64,000 bases of DNA from Brevibacillus gelatini (GCF_003710935.1 NZ_RHHS01000022.1:1-64000); one strand, 5' to 3'. Positions 1 through 9,550 are shown, counted from the first letter of the stretch. A program made the numbers and translations. The notes: generated by a model not told the origin, from the letters alone.

Positions 1-245
1 ACTAGCTAATGCGCCGCAGGCCCATCTCCCAGTGATAGCAAACGCCATCTTTCCTTTTCAGATCATGCGATCCAAAAACCTATCCGGTATTAGCATAAGT
101 TTCCCTATGTTATCCCGGTCTGAGAGGCAGGTTGCCTACGTGTTACTCACCCGTCCGCCGCTAGGGTTCGAAAACCCTCGCTCGACTTGCATGTATTAGG
201 CACGCCGCCAGCGTTCGTCCTGAGCCAGGATCAAACTCTCCAATA
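1..245 (-). rRNA. 16S ribosomal RNA, 5' end (partial)
   Basis: Read on the minus strand, the segment starts with AGAGTTTGATCCTGGCTCAG and runs through the conserved ACGCTGGCGGCGTG and GGCGGACGGGTGAGTAAC blocks, the universal 5' landmarks of bacterial 16S rRNA. About 245 bases are present; the rest of the gene, and presumably a 23S-5S operon, continues beyond the left edge. The V1/V2 stretch resembles Brevibacillus (from memory, not a search). The mature 5' end is placed about eight bases before AGAGTTTGATC, near position 245. Confidence 0.98.
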
Positions 246-363
246 AAGTAGAAATTGAATCTGACATCAAGTAAAACACAAGCTTATCATTCACAGATGA
301 TTCTATCCGGTTTTCAAGGTGCATCTTTTTCCATTTTCGCTTCAAGTAGAGGCGACGTTTTTT

Positions 364-392
364 AATATAGCATAGGCTAAAACCAAATGCAA
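364..392 (-). promoter_or_regulatory. rrn promoter, SigA-type with extended -10
   Basis: On the minus strand TTGCAT (387-392) and TATATT (364-369) are separated by 17 bases, with TGC just before the -10 hexamer. It lies about 110 bases upstream of the 16S 5' end, a usual distance for an rRNA promoter. The rest of the 246-527 gap is AT-rich leader and the divergent upstream region of the next gene; I see no other clear element in it. Confidence 0.7.
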
Positions 393-527
393 CAGGAAAT
401 TCTAAATAAGTTGGATAAAAAGATAGGTCTTTCGATATATTTTTGCATCCCAAACAGCCGATTAGAGCACCGGAAAGATCGTCCATACTAGAAGAAAAGC
501 ACAAGTCACATCGAACCGGGAGCCGAC

Positions 528-1220
528 ATGCTGCGAGCAATCAGTTACAACATCCACAGTGGCCGCGATCTCTGGTGGCGAAAACGTCTTGCCCAAATGG
601 CTGACACACTGTCTCAATTGCAGCCGGACATCGTAGGCTTGCAGGAAGTCCATCAAAACAGCAAATACGGCTATCAAGCGCACTTTTTGGCAGAACGATT
701 GCAATATCACCTTGTTTTTGCCCCATCCATCCCGCTCGGCGACGGACATTACGGAAATGCCTTGCTCTCCAAATATCCCCTCGAAAGCGTCCAGATCGTC
801 CCGCTGCCAGCCAAGCGCGAGCAGCGGACGCTTTTGCAGGCTGTTTTCCAATGGAACGGGAAAAGCGTCTCTGCCTGGGTGACTCATTGCAGTCTGAATC
901 AAGCCAGCCGTGCAGCGCAACTGCAGTTCCTCACTGAGCTTCTTGCCCGGAATAAGAATACTCCTGTTCTCCTCATGGGCGATTTCAACGCGGACAACGT
1001 GTCTTTCGCCCCTGCCCTGCAAGACTGCGCTCTCGTCTGCGGACAGGAGACAAAGCACACCCTCCCGGCCTTTCGCCGCCGTCTGGATTACATTTTTGCA
1101 TCCAGCCATTGGGACATTCAGCAGTATGTCGTCTCTAGCGTTAACTGGTCCGATCACAAGCCGATCATTGTGGATGCGCGCCTGAAAGAACGCCAAGCTC
1201 GCGTAACACAAAATTTTTGA
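528..1220 (+). CDS. endonuclease/exonuclease/phosphatase (EEP) family protein
   Basis: A 230-residue protein with the full EEP/DNase-I-like signature: YNIHSG (7-12, metal-binding Asn), LQEV (38-41, catalytic Glu40), the THCSLN strand near 119-124, GDFNAD (151-156), LDYIF (186-190) and SDHKP (208-212). Such enzymes cleave phosphodiester bonds with Mg2+; the substrate (nucleic acid, lipid headgroup or nucleotide) cannot be told from sequence. No signal peptide, so it is probably cytoplasmic. GGGAG lies five bases before the ATG. It is one of the few plus-strand genes here, and its last 56 bases overlap the 3' end of the convergent AlkP-family gene, beyond the catalytic core. Confidence 0.85.
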   Translation: MLRAISYNIHSGRDLWWRKRLAQMADTLSQLQPDIVGLQEVHQNSKYGYQAHFLAERLQYHLVFAPSIPLGDGHYGNALLSKYPLESVQIVPLPAKREQRTLLQAVFQWNGKSVSAWVTHCSLNQASRAAQLQFLTELLARNKNTPVLLMGDFNADNVSFAPALQDCALVCGQETKHTLPAFRRRLDYIFASSHWDIQQYVVSSVNWSDHKPIIVDARLKERQARVTQNF

Positions 1221-2649
1221 CATCCACCAGCCGCGCCGGCAACGGGAACGGCTGACTTGCGCCTGCGATCACCAAAGGAATCAGCGAATCTCGCTTGTGC
1301 AAGGAACCGTGACTCCCTCCGCCGAGATGGGTAGGCGCGCATTCTGACAAAAATTCGTACCCTGGTGCCGCAGTCAGGATGACAACTGGTCCAGACTGCG
1401 CAAAGGCTGCTCCGTACAGCCGGGAAAACGCATCCGGATATGTATCGAAGGTCAGCACTTCTCCATCATACTGCACATCGAGCACGGACGGATCGCCGGC
1501 CATTCCCCACGAGCAGCCATAAATGTCACGATACTCAGCCCCGCGCCAAAAACTCAGCTCCTGCTTTGACCCTCCACGGCGAACGCTGATTTTTTCGCCA
1601 TCCTTCCAGGCAATCAGGTCGATCCGCTCATCAACGCTAACCGCTTCGACAATAGCTGTCTGCTCCGTCCTGTTCACCGGATACAAAAAGCTCATCCGCT
1701 CATTATTGCAAATGACCACCTCTACTTCACTTGTCACCTCTTTCCCCAACTTATGCACACTAAATCCTGTAAGGAGAGCGTCCAATGAAATGTTGTGCTC
1801 CTCCCCTTCGCCGATTACGGTCTGGCCGTGGTCCGAGATCAGGATGCAGACGTTTCGCTCAAGCATTTGCTCCCAGGAGGCGAAGCTGTCCAGAAAGCGC
1901 ACAAGCTGCTTGTCTACATCGGCCAGATGCAAAACGGCATTTTCCGGCGAGATGTGCAGCTTGTGATCGTTTTCAGGGAGGTAGACCAGAGTAAAATGAG
2001 GCTGCCTGCCGCTGCGAATGACTTCGATCAGGACGTCAATGGCGTACGTGTCGTTAATCCCGTAGCCCTCGAACACGGTTTGCGCCAGATTCCACGTAAC
2101 CGGACGGAATATGTCCGGCCGAACCAGCGTGCCCATGCTCATCATCGTCGGGCCGCTAACTGTCTCGCGAAGCTGAAACGATGTGATCGCATCCAGTAAA
2201 GGCGGCATATGAACCTTGTGCCGCTTATGCCCGCGATGAGCAATGACATTGATCGACCCTGAGACGAGTTGGTGCTCTTCCAGCACTTCATGAATCGTTT
2301 TCACGTCTTTGCTAAGATGGCGCTCGTTCAAGTCAAACAACGCGTTGGTCGCGCATTGGGAAATGCCCAGCTTGCTGACCGGAATCGCGCCGTTGATGTA
2401 ATTCACCATTTTTTTCTGCTCCGGATCATACCAGACCAGTCCAGGAACCTTGTGCTGATCCGGGTACACGCCCGTTATCAAAGAGCAGTCGATTGAAGCT
2501 GTCATCGTCGGAAACACGGTCACGCAGTCCGGGATATACTGGCCATGTTCCAGCAAAAAGCGCAACCCCGGCGCTTTGTTCGCAGCGATGCAACGCTCCA
2601 GCACATCCGGCATCATGGAGTCGATCAAAAAAAGAATTACCTTTTTCAT
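1165..2649 (-). CDS. alkaline phosphatase superfamily / nucleotide pyrophosphatase-like protein
   Basis: A 494-residue protein of the AlkP/phosphodiesterase superfamily. The N-terminal LFLIDSMMPD carries the first metal-binding Asp (10); VFPTMTAS (45-52) holds the likely Thr nucleophile; ENDHK (about 227-231), ISDHGQ (about 270) and GGGSHGSL (about 455) supply the other Asp/His metal ligands in the family order. It probably hydrolyses phosphodiester or pyrophosphate bonds with two Zn2+; substrate unknown. There is no signal peptide, so it is likely cytoplasmic. The ATG has GAAGGAT nine bases upstream. It overlaps the facing EEP gene by 56 bases and no terminator separates them. Confidence 0.8.
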   Translation of the reverse strand: MKKVILFLIDSMMPDVLERCIAANKAPGLRFLLEHGQYIPDCVTVFPTMTASIDCSLITGVYPDQHKVPGLVWYDPEQKKMVNYINGAIPVSKLGISQCATNALFDLNERHLSKDVKTIHEVLEEHQLVSGSINVIAHRGHKRHKVHMPPLLDAITSFQLRETVSGPTMMSMGTLVRPDIFRPVTWNLAQTVFEGYGINDTYAIDVLIEVIRSGRQPHFTLVYLPENDHKLHISPENAVLHLADVDKQLVRFLDSFASWEQMLERNVCILISDHGQTVIGEGEEHNISLDALLTGFSVHKLGKEVTSEVEVVICNNERMSFLYPVNRTEQTAIVEAVSVDERIDLIAWKDGEKISVRRGGSKQELSFWRGAEYRDIYGCSWGMAGDPSVLDVQYDGEVLTFDTYPDAFSRLYGAAFAQSGPVVILTAAPGYEFLSECAPTHLGGGSHGSLHKRDSLIPLVIAGASQPFPLPARLVDVKNFVLRELGVLSGAHPQ

Positions 2650-2779
2650 CGGTCTGCCATCCTTCGTTCTTCATTAGTATCGCACCTGATAGTGTTCAGC
2701 TTCCGGCAGTCGGCTATTCTCAAAAGCTACAGAAAAACTTGGCTTCCTGCTTCCCGGAAAACGCTGCTGACAGGCAATC

Positions 2780-2838
2780 AAAAAAGGCCTCTGCTGGCTA
2801 CGCGGCGAAATGCCACGGGCAGCAGAGGCCTTTTCTTT
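2780..2838 (-). terminator. Rho-independent terminator after the S41 protease gene
   Basis: The arms AAAAAAGGCCTCTGCTG (from 2780) and CAGCAGAGGCC (2820-2830) pair around a loop of about 23 bases. On the minus strand the stem is followed by a T run. It sits four bases past the stop of the minus-strand protease gene and separates it from the AlkP-family gene. Confidence 0.85.
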
Positions 2839-2841
2839 TCA

Positions 2842-4341
2842 TCAGGAGGTGTACGTCAGGACCTGAACGCCATTCTTGCTTTGCAGCTTCAAGGCAGGGT
2901 GCTTTTGCAAATAAGGTGCCAGCTCCACATACTCTTTTTCCCCGATAGCAGGGTCTTTCAGCAAGTGCGACAAAATGGCGGCCCTGATTTGCAATCCGCC
3001 TGGCCCTTGCTTGAACAGCGGCTCCACTGTAGGGAACGGAACACCGTTGATTACCGTATCGCCATCCTCATCGCTCAATTCCCACTGGCGAACGTTCAAG
3101 GAATGGAGAGCTTCGACCACTTGTGCGCCGTAATCCTCTACCACAATATCCGGTGTGAGTCCGACGTGATTGACGACTGTATGCTTGGGCGTGAAATACT
3201 CGTTTAGCGTCAGCTTCAGCGCATCTCCCTCCGACAGCGGGATGACTTGCTGCGCGCTTCCTTTTCCATACGTCTTGGTGCCAATCAGCTTGGCAATGCC
3301 GTGATCGCGCAAAGCGCCAGACAAAAGCTCAGAGGCGGAGGCTGTTCCTCCGTTCACCAAAATCCGTACGGGGATGCCGATGTCTCGCCCGTTTCTGACC
3401 CATGTTTCCACTTCTACCCCGTTGCGGTTCATCGTGTACATAAGCAGACCGTCTTCCATGAACAGACTGGCAACATCCCGCGCAGTCGCCAAATACCCTC
3501 CACTGTTGTCGCGCAAATCAAGCACAAGCCCTTTCAACGGTTTTGGGGAGCGAGCGAATTCCTGCAGCTTGTCGCGCATTTGCAAAGCGCCCTCTGAACC
3601 AAATGTTTCGAGGCTGATATAGCCAATTGTCCCATCGGAAAACAACTGCCCTTCCGCTTCGGGCAGCGTCATCATCGCCCGTTTCAGCTTGACCTGCAGC
3701 TCACGCTTTTCAGCAGGTCGATAAACGGTCAGGACCGCTTCCGTTCCTTCCGCCCCCTTCAAGTAGGCGTAAGCTTCCTCGAAGGTTTTGTCTACCAGCG
3801 AAATCTCGTTGATCTTTTGCAACTGGTCCCCCCGCTTCAGGGCAGAGGCCGCAGCGGGAGAACCGGGAATGATTTCGCGAATTATCAAATGGTCGTTTTG
3901 CATCCGCAGACGAAAGCCGAACCCGACAAACTGATTCTCTACATCGGACTGGAACAGCCGCAGCTCGTCCGCTGTAAAAAAGACGCTGTGCGGATCATCA
4001 AGAGTCGAGAGCATGCCGTCAATGGCCCAGATGTTTATCGAAGACGCATCGAACCCGCTTCTTCCTTGCCACTCCGCAAGCCGTTGCACCAGCTCTTCCC
4101 ATGTGTCGTCCTCCGCAGAGACGGCAAGCTGCAGCTTTTTGCGTTCCTTTGCCTGCTCGCTGACCGCTTGCAGCGCCCCTTTTACCAGCTGCGCCTCTTG
4201 CGGCTTGCTCAGATGGCTTTCCATGACATGCCAGAACACTTCCTCTGTTTTCTCGTACGGATTTTCTGCTGCCTGGACTGGTGCTTGCCACACCGATACG
4301 GCCAACAGGGCAGCCGCTAGCCATTGCCTAAACCGCTTCAT
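2842..4341 (-). CDS. S41 family C-terminal processing peptidase (CtpA/CtpB-like)
   Basis: A 499-residue secreted or membrane-anchored serine protease. Residues 1-24 form a signal peptide ending in AQA/AE. A PDZ domain lies around 130-205 (GFGFRLRM, PGSPAAASALKRGDQL). The S41 core follows, with GYISLETFG, LDLRDNSGG, the catalytic Ser in GGTASASELL (about 330) and the catalytic Lys in TYGKGSAQ (about 357). These proteases use a Ser-Lys dyad and cut C-terminal tails of envelope or spore-signalling proteins. The 120 residues after the core are less conserved. AAGGGGTGA precedes the ATG, which overlaps the SLH-protein stop as ATGA, so the two genes are translationally coupled and the SLH protein may be partner or substrate (inference). 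Confidence 0.9.
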   Translation of the reverse strand: MKRFRQWLAAALLAVSVWQAPVQAAENPYEKTEEVFWHVMESHLSKPQEAQLVKGALQAVSEQAKERKKLQLAVSAEDDTWEELVQRLAEWQGRSGFDASSINIWAIDGMLSTLDDPHSVFFTADELRLFQSDVENQFVGFGFRLRMQNDHLIIREIIPGSPAAASALKRGDQLQKINEISLVDKTFEEAYAYLKGAEGTEAVLTVYRPAEKRELQVKLKRAMMTLPEAEGQLFSDGTIGYISLETFGSEGALQMRDKLQEFARSPKPLKGLVLDLRDNSGGYLATARDVASLFMEDGLLMYTMNRNGVEVETWVRNGRDIGIPVRILVNGGTASASELLSGALRDHGIAKLIGTKTYGKGSAQQVIPLSEGDALKLTLNEYFTPKHTVVNHVGLTPDIVVEDYGAQVVEALHSLNVRQWELSDEDGDTVINGVPFPTVEPLFKQGPGGLQIRAAILSHLLKDPAIGEKEYVELAPYLQKHPALKLQSKNGVQVLTYTS

Positions 4342-6338
4342 GGAGTCACCCCTTTTCGCACTTCGTCAGGAATCGATAGTTTCACGTTGGCAGTATACTC
4401 GTACTGATCCGTACCGGAATACGCAACATATTCATCACTTTGGTACATCTCTTCATAGCGCCACGTATGCTTGACAATGCGATCGCTGGCCCGGTCAATG
4501 TAATACTTGTTTATGAACAGCGGCACACTTTTGACTTTACCGCGATCAAGCATCAGCGAGGCGGATTTTTCTTCGAGAGCGGCACCCGGTATCCACTCCG
4601 TGATGACATCAATCTCCCCGAACGATTGCTTGAAGTAGCGGGCACGCAAGCTCTTGGCACGCTCCGTTACCGGAAGGGCATTGACCCATTCATGCAAAAA
4701 GTCGAGCTTGTCCGTCTTGTGCTGCTCCCATTTTTGCGTTTCAGAGTCGTACGAGTATTGAATCTTTTTGCGACCGTCTGTATAGGCAGCCAGCTTGTCG
4801 GATACCAGCTTTTGCGGCGATTGGTAAAATCCGTTCAGCTTGCTGATCTGGCTGCGCTGGTCAACCTCCTGCGTATACTTGAAGGTGAACCCGCTGAGCA
4901 CCGCTTCGCCTTTTACCTGATAGGAATCCGCATTGTCCAGACGGCGCAGCGAATAGCCAAGGTCGCTGACAATCGCAGCTTGCTCCTGCAAGGAAGCCAT
5001 CTCCTGCTTCAAAAGCTTGCTGAGCTGCACCATCCGGCTGTCAGCAGCATTTGGCTTGACTGTCGCAAGCAGTGCTTCCGCTTCTTTCAGGCGTCCGTCC
5101 TGATACAAATAGTAGCAGGCGTTGAGCAATGCTTCCGGGTTTGTCGTGGCGAACTGCCTGTAGCGGTTCATCGCTTTTTCCGACTGTCCGCTTCTGATCT
5201 CCAGAGCACCAAGGTAGATGGCCAGCGCTTCCCACTCTTTGGACTCCGGCTTGACTTTTGGCTCGTAGGTACCCAAGCGCTCCAGCACCTTCGCGAACTG
5301 CTGCGGGTCACTTGCCCCGAGCTGCAGCGCCAGATCGTACACATTTGCGCTCAGCAGCCGCAGCGTATCGGGATCGATTACCTTGGTTGCAAAATAAGCG
5401 TCGATCGCCCGTATCGCTTCATCGAGGTTGGCGGAAATCTCTGTTTCCGGGTCCCAGCTCAGGTAATAATGCAGCCCGATCCGGTTGTCAAACGAGGTTT
5501 CCAGCAACTTGCGCAGCACCCGATACGTCTGCTCCGAGTCTTCGTGATCGCGAATCGCATCCACAGCTTCCACATATGCCTTTTCCTCTGTCGTTTTCCA
5601 AATCGTATAGGTTGCAAAATAAGGGAAAAGCTCCTCAATCTCCGGAACCATCGGAAACTTTTGACCATCGTAGTCCAACAGCGGCAGGATCGTGTCTTGC
5701 ACCAGGTACGTAATCATGCGATCAGCTGCTGCTGCCGCTTCTCCCCGCTTCAACTTGTCTCCCCGATCGCCTTCCAGCCAGCCCCAAGCCTTGACTTCTT
5801 CCCACGCTTTTTCACTGTCCGTCGACATGGTGAACATCTGCATGAGCTTCGCCGCTTCTTCCTGGGTGATCGGCTGGTTCGGGTTCATTTTCTCTCCGGG
5901 AAAAATCTCCTGGATGGCATTGGGACCGTACAGTCTGTCCAAAACAACCGACACGCGCAGCGTCGGGTAGTACATCCATGTCAGACGGTCGACATCTTTA
6001 TACGGAAGGTATGGCTCTTCAAAGCCTTCTCCTTTTGACCATTCGGCATGCTCGGATAAAAACGTCAGCGGATACAGTTGGTACTGCCCGCCGTTGTACA
6101 AACGATCAATCATCGCGACAAATTCAGCGCGGGTCATCTCCCGATTCGGATAAAACAGCGGAGCATCCGTGCCTGCTGCAAACAGCCCGGCCTGAACAGC
6201 GCGAACAATGGATGCTCTCGCCCAGTGCTGGCTAATGTCTTTGTAGGGCAGAAAGCCCCCGGCCGCCACGGCGACGCCAGGGGTGAACAAGGCGGCGACA
6301 AGCAATCCGCCAGTGAGCGTTCGAATTAGTTTTTGCAC
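4338..6338 (-). CDS. SLH-domain surface protein with TPR-like middle region
   Basis: About 666 residues. The preferred start is the GTG at 6338, because AGGAGG sits seven bases before it; the ATG six codons upstream lies inside that ribosome site. A signal peptide (KLIRTLTGGLLVAALFTPG) ends near AVAAGG. One clear SLH repeat follows (YKDISQHWARASI to MTRAEFVAMIDRLY), then a second (YKDVDRLTW to ITQEEAAKLMQMF) and a degenerate third (WGWLEGDRGDKLKRGEAA). SLH domains bind pyruvylated secondary cell-wall polymer. The middle is helical and TPR-like (LEIRSGQSEKAMNRYRQFA, YLYQDGRLKEAEALL); the C-terminal 200 residues are beta-rich and unrecognised. It is followed with a 4-base overlap by the S41 protease gene. 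Confidence 0.85.
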   Translation of the reverse strand: MQKLIRTLTGGLLVAALFTPGVAVAAGGFLPYKDISQHWARASIVRAVQAGLFAAGTDAPLFYPNREMTRAEFVAMIDRLYNGGQYQLYPLTFLSEHAEWSKGEGFEEPYLPYKDVDRLTWMYYPTLRVSVVLDRLYGPNAIQEIFPGEKMNPNQPITQEEAAKLMQMFTMSTDSEKAWEEVKAWGWLEGDRGDKLKRGEAAAAADRMITYLVQDTILPLLDYDGQKFPMVPEIEELFPYFATYTIWKTTEEKAYVEAVDAIRDHEDSEQTYRVLRKLLETSFDNRIGLHYYLSWDPETEISANLDEAIRAIDAYFATKVIDPDTLRLLSANVYDLALQLGASDPQQFAKVLERLGTYEPKVKPESKEWEALAIYLGALEIRSGQSEKAMNRYRQFATTNPEALLNACYYLYQDGRLKEAEALLATVKPNAADSRMVQLSKLLKQEMASLQEQAAIVSDLGYSLRRLDNADSYQVKGEAVLSGFTFKYTQEVDQRSQISKLNGFYQSPQKLVSDKLAAYTDGRKKIQYSYDSETQKWEQHKTDKLDFLHEWVNALPVTERAKSLRARYFKQSFGEIDVITEWIPGAALEEKSASLMLDRGKVKSVPLFINKYYIDRASDRIVKHTWRYEEMYQSDEYVAYSGTDQYEYTANVKLSIPDEVRKGVTP

Positions 6339-6395
6339 ACAAAATCCTCCTACCATTCAACTGGACGGCAACGGCTCTGTTTGCCGAGGTTTTCC

Positions 6396-7511
6396 TTACA
6401 CAAATTGAAACGGATCCGTGTGCACTTGAGAGGAAATGACTTCAGTATCGTAGCCGTTTGCTTTCAATTGCTCCAGCAAGTATTCCGCCAGTTTTTGCTT
6501 CATGATCTTTTCGATATTGTGTCCGGCATCGATGATGGAAAGCCCGTCAGCCTGCGCATCGTGGGCGGTATGATAGCCAATATCTCCTGTCAGGAAAACG
6601 TCTGCGCCCTGGAAGACCGCTTTGGAAACAAACGAGCTTCCGTCCCCGCCGACAACCGCTACTTTTTTGACTGCCGCATCCAGATCGCCTACGACGCGAA
6701 GCCCTTGCAGGGAAAAGCGCTCCTTGACCAGTTCTGCCAGTTCCCGCAGCGTCATCGGGGCAGGCAAATAACCGATGCGTCCGATCCCGTACGCCTTGCC
6801 GGACTGCTCCAGGCTGGTCATATCGTAGGCAACCTCTTCGTACGGATGGGCCGCAAGCATCGCTTTCAGCACAGCCGTTTGTCTGGAAGCAGGAACGACC
6901 ATTTCGATGCGGACTTCCTCGACCGTCTCCAGCTTGCCTTGTGAGCCGATATGCGGATTGGTTCCTTCGCCCGGCAAAAAGGTGCCCGTCCCCTCTACCT
7001 GGAAGGAGCAGTGGCTGTAGTTGCCGACATGCCCGGCCCCCGCCTCAGCCATGGCCTGGAAAACGGCATCCTTGTGCGTGGACGGTACGAAGACGACGAG
7101 CTTTTTCCACGCTTCTCGCTGCAGCACATCGAGCACGTCTACATCGACAAGCCCGATCGCTTCTGCCAGCCAGTCATTCATGCCTCCCACCGCGACATCC
7201 AGATTCGTATGGGCGGTATAGACGGCAATGTCATGCTTTAGCAGCTTTTCAAAAACGCGCCCTGCCGGCAAATCGGTCCGCAGGTGCTTGAGCGGGCGAT
7301 AAATGACCGCGTGGTGCGCGACGATCAGGTCAACACCTTCCGCAATCGCCTCGTCCACTACAGGCTCCAGCACATCGAGTGCGACCATGACTTTTTTTAC
7401 TTTCTTTTGCAGCGTCCCGACATGCAGGCCGATTTTGTCACCTTCCATCGCCAAAGCTTTTGGCGCCAAACGCTCTACGTACTGAATTACTGTTTGTCCG
7501 TGCGCAAGCAT
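6396..7511 (-). CDS. Nif3-like dinuclear metal centre protein (YqfO family)
   Basis: A 371-residue member of the Nif3/DUF34 family, in the long form with an inserted central domain (about 130-240) as in B. subtilis YqfO. Metal-binding motifs include [15 protein letters not shown] near the N-terminus, [10 protein letters not shown], and [12 protein letters not shown] plus IDAGHNIEK near the C-terminus. Members form toroidal hexamers; the biochemical role is unsettled despite the legacy name GTP cyclohydrolase I type 2. GAGGTG is six bases before the ATG, and the start overlaps trmK by 25 bases, an arrangement conserved in Bacillales. A 6-bp inverted repeat (6366-6386) lies after the stop but lacks a T run. 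Confidence 0.93.
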   Translation of the reverse strand: MLAHGQTVIQYVERLAPKALAMEGDKIGLHVGTLQKKVKKVMVALDVLEPVVDEAIAEGVDLIVAHHAVIYRPLKHLRTDLPAGRVFEKLLKHDIAVYTAHTNLDVAVGGMNDWLAEAIGLVDVDVLDVLQREAWKKLVVFVPSTHKDAVFQAMAEAGAGHVGNYSHCSFQVEGTGTFLPGEGTNPHIGSQGKLETVEEVRIEMVVPASRQTAVLKAMLAAHPYEEVAYDMTSLEQSGKAYGIGRIGYLPAPMTLRELAELVKERFSLQGLRVVGDLDAAVKKVAVVGGDGSSFVSKAVFQGADVFLTGDIGYHTAHDAQADGLSIIDAGHNIEKIMKQKLAEYLLEQLKANGYDTEVISSQVHTDPFQFV

Positions 7512-8221
7512 GCAATCACCTCATCGATCCATTTTACTTCTTGTTCGATCTCCGCAATTCGCCGGGCAGCTTCCGGCTTGTCCGACCGTTGCAGCTGTCC
7601 CAGCACCTTTTGCCATTTTTCAGCTTCATTGCTCCATTTTTCCAGAAGAACTGCTGATTTTTCTTCCCAAAGGAACGGACCAATCCTCAGGAGATCTTCT
7701 TGCGGACGATCTTTGTTTTCATAAGGGACAGTGGGAACGCCCCGTTCTGCCACCAAAATTTCGTAAATAATGCCGTCTTCCTTCAAAATCGTTTCGGCTA
7801 TCAATTGCCAGCCCTGGTTCAACAGCCAGCGGCGCACTGCCTCTTCCCCCACATTTGGTTGCAGAATCAGGCGCTGTACTCCTTCCAGTTTGGACTTGCC
7901 TTCCTCCAAAATGGTGACGATCAGCTGTCCGCCCATTCCCGCGATGCAGACAACGTCAGCTTCACCCGGCTCCAGCACGGCAAGACCGTTTCCTTTTCTG
8001 ACAGACGCGCGGTCTTTTGCCTGCAAGGTATGTATTTGCTTTTTCGCCGCCTGATAAGGGCCTTCGTTCAACTCGCCGGCAATGACGAACGAAGCGATTC
8101 CTTTCACAAGCAAATAAGAAGCCAACAACGCATGATCCGACCCGATGTCGGCGACGCGGGCTCCTTCTGGACAGTAGCGGGCAATCGTTTGCAGCCGCTT
8201 GGAAATCGTTAATGATGTCAT
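7487..8221 (-). CDS. trmK: tRNA (adenine(22)-N1)-methyltransferase TrmK
   Basis: A class I SAM-dependent methyltransferase of the TrmK (YqfN) family that makes m1A22 in tRNA. The SAM site shows as [14 protein letters not shown] near the N-terminus, with [12 protein letters not shown] as the later strand and [16 protein letters not shown] typical of the family; a helical C-terminal domain follows. An in-frame GTG at 8233 lies inside the ribosome site, so the ATG at 8221 (AAGGTG nine bases upstream, 244 residues) is preferred. It is the first gene of a pair with the Nif3-like protein and lies near rpoD and dnaG, as in B. subtilis. Confidence 0.93.
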   Translation of the reverse strand: MTSLTISKRLQTIARYCPEGARVADIGSDHALLASYLLVKGIASFVIAGELNEGPYQAAKKQIHTLQAKDRASVRKGNGLAVLEPGEADVVCIAGMGGQLIVTILEEGKSKLEGVQRLILQPNVGEEAVRRWLLNQGWQLIAETILKEDGIIYEILVAERGVPTVPYENKDRPQEDLLRIGPFLWEEKSAVLLEKWSNEAEKWQKVLGQLQRSDKPEAARRIAEIEQEVKWIDEVIACLRTDKQ

Positions 8222-8316
8222 CTGTATGTTCACCTTCCGTTGCTTCTATTCTACCCTATTTACCAGCAATTGCGAAATGCAAATTACTTGACAGCAGCCG
8301 CGCAAAGAACGACAAA

Positions 8317-8343
8317 ATCCTCGCCGAACGAGCAGCGAGGATT
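8317..8343 (-). terminator. probable terminator after acyl-CoA dehydrogenase gene
   Basis: AATCCTCGC and GCGAGGATT form a 9-bp stem. On the minus strand it is followed by a moderately T-rich tail (TTGTCGTTCTTT), 20 bases after the dehydrogenase stop. The tail is weaker than in the other terminators here. Confidence 0.6.
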
Positions 8344-8362
8344 CCAAATGTTCAAAAAGTTG

Positions 8363-9502
8363 TCAGCAGCCGATTTCCCTTGCAATGACGTTGCGCAAAA
8401 TTTCCGAGGTGCCTTCGCCGATTTCCAGCAGACGCGCATCGCGGAAAAAGCGTTCCACCTGATATTCGCGCATATAGCCGTAACCCCCGTGGATTTGAAT
8501 CGCCTGATGGGTGGCAGACATCGCAACTTCCGAAGCGTACAGCTTAGCCATCGCCGCTTCTTTGGTGAATTTGCGTCCGTGATCCTTGAGCCAGGCTGCC
8601 TTGTACACCATCGTCCGAGCCAGCTCAATCTGCATGGCCATGTCAGCCAGCTTGTGCTGAATCGCCTGGAAACGGCTCAACGAATTACCGAAAGCTGTCC
8701 GTTGCTTGGCGTATTGCAGCGCCTTGTCGTAAGCAGCCTGTGCGATTCCCACTGCCATCGCCCCGATGCCGATGCGCCCGCCATCGAGCGTAATCAGAAA
8801 CTGCTTGAAGCCTTCACCGCGTTTTCCGAGCATGTTTTCTTCCGGCACGCGGACGTTTTCCAGGATCAGCTCTGTCGTATTGGAGCTATGCAAGCCGAGC
8901 TTTTCGTAATTGGCCAGCACACTGAAGCCCGGCGCATCTGTCGGGACGATAAAGGCGGAAATTCCTCTCGATCCCTTGTCTTTGTCCGTGACAGCGGTCA
9001 ATGCCAGAAACGAAGCGTAGGAAGCGTTCGTAATAAAACATTTGGAGCCGTTGATGACCCACTCCTGGTCGGTCCAGACGGCCGTCGTCTTCGTACCGCC
9101 TGCATCCGAACCGGCGTTTGGTTCCGTCAAGCCAAATGCCCCAAAGCTTTCACCGGAACAGATTTTGCTCAAGTATTTGCGCTTTTGCTCTTCCGTACCG
9201 AAGAGGTGAATCGGAGCGCCACCGAGTGAAATGTGCGCCGAGTACGTAATGCCTGTCGAGCCGCAAGCACGGCTGAGTTCTTCGACGACAATGGCAAAGC
9301 TTGTCGTGTCAGATCCACCGCCGCCGTACTCTTCCGGAAAAGGCAAGCCCATCAGATTGAGATCGCTCATCTGCTTGAATATTTCGACAGGAAATTGCTT
9401 GGTGCGGTCCCGTTCATCCGCGCCAGGCGCCACGACCTCATCGGCAAACTCCCGCATCATTTTTTTGAGCATTTGCTGTTCAACCGTCAAATCAAAGTTC
9501 AT
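8363..9502 (-). CDS. acyl-CoA dehydrogenase
   Basis: A complete 379-residue FAD-dependent acyl-CoA dehydrogenase that introduces the alpha-beta double bond in acyl-CoA (fatty-acid or branched-chain breakdown). Conserved blocks: FGLTEPNAGSDAGG (FAD/substrate contact), WVINGSKCFITNAS, DGGRIGIGAMAVGIAQAAYD, QAIQIHGGYGYMREYQVER, and EGTSEILRNVIARE. The catalytic Glu is expected in the last block (EGTSEI), as in short-chain and butyryl-CoA-type enzymes; chain specificity is not certain. AGGGGG precedes the ATG. It is a single-gene unit with its own promoter, a palindromic operator and a terminator. Confidence 0.95.
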   Translation of the reverse strand: MNFDLTVEQQMLKKMMREFADEVVAPGADERDRTKQFPVEIFKQMSDLNLMGLPFPEEYGGGGSDTTSFAIVVEELSRACGSTGITYSAHISLGGAPIHLFGTEEQKRKYLSKICSGESFGAFGLTEPNAGSDAGGTKTTAVWTDQEWVINGSKCFITNASYASFLALTAVTDKDKGSRGISAFIVPTDAPGFSVLANYEKLGLHSSNTTELILENVRVPEENMLGKRGEGFKQFLITLDGGRIGIGAMAVGIAQAAYDKALQYAKQRTAFGNSLSRFQAIQHKLADMAMQIELARTMVYKAAWLKDHGRKFTKEAAMAKLYASEVAMSATHQAIQIHGGYGYMREYQVERFFRDARLLEIGEGTSEILRNVIAREIGC

Positions 9503-9550
9503 GGTTAGCTACCCCCTTGAAAGCGCTTTAGTTTAGAAACGACAAGACAT

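Noticed and set aside
4440-6038. A plus-strand frame of over 530 codons opposite the SLH-protein gene
   Set aside because: The SLH repeats and signal peptide support the minus strand; the plus-strand reading has no motif.
6366-6386. Inverted repeat CGGCAA/TTGCCG between nif3-like and SLH genes as a terminator
   Set aside because: Short stem without a following T run; not sufficient to call a terminator.
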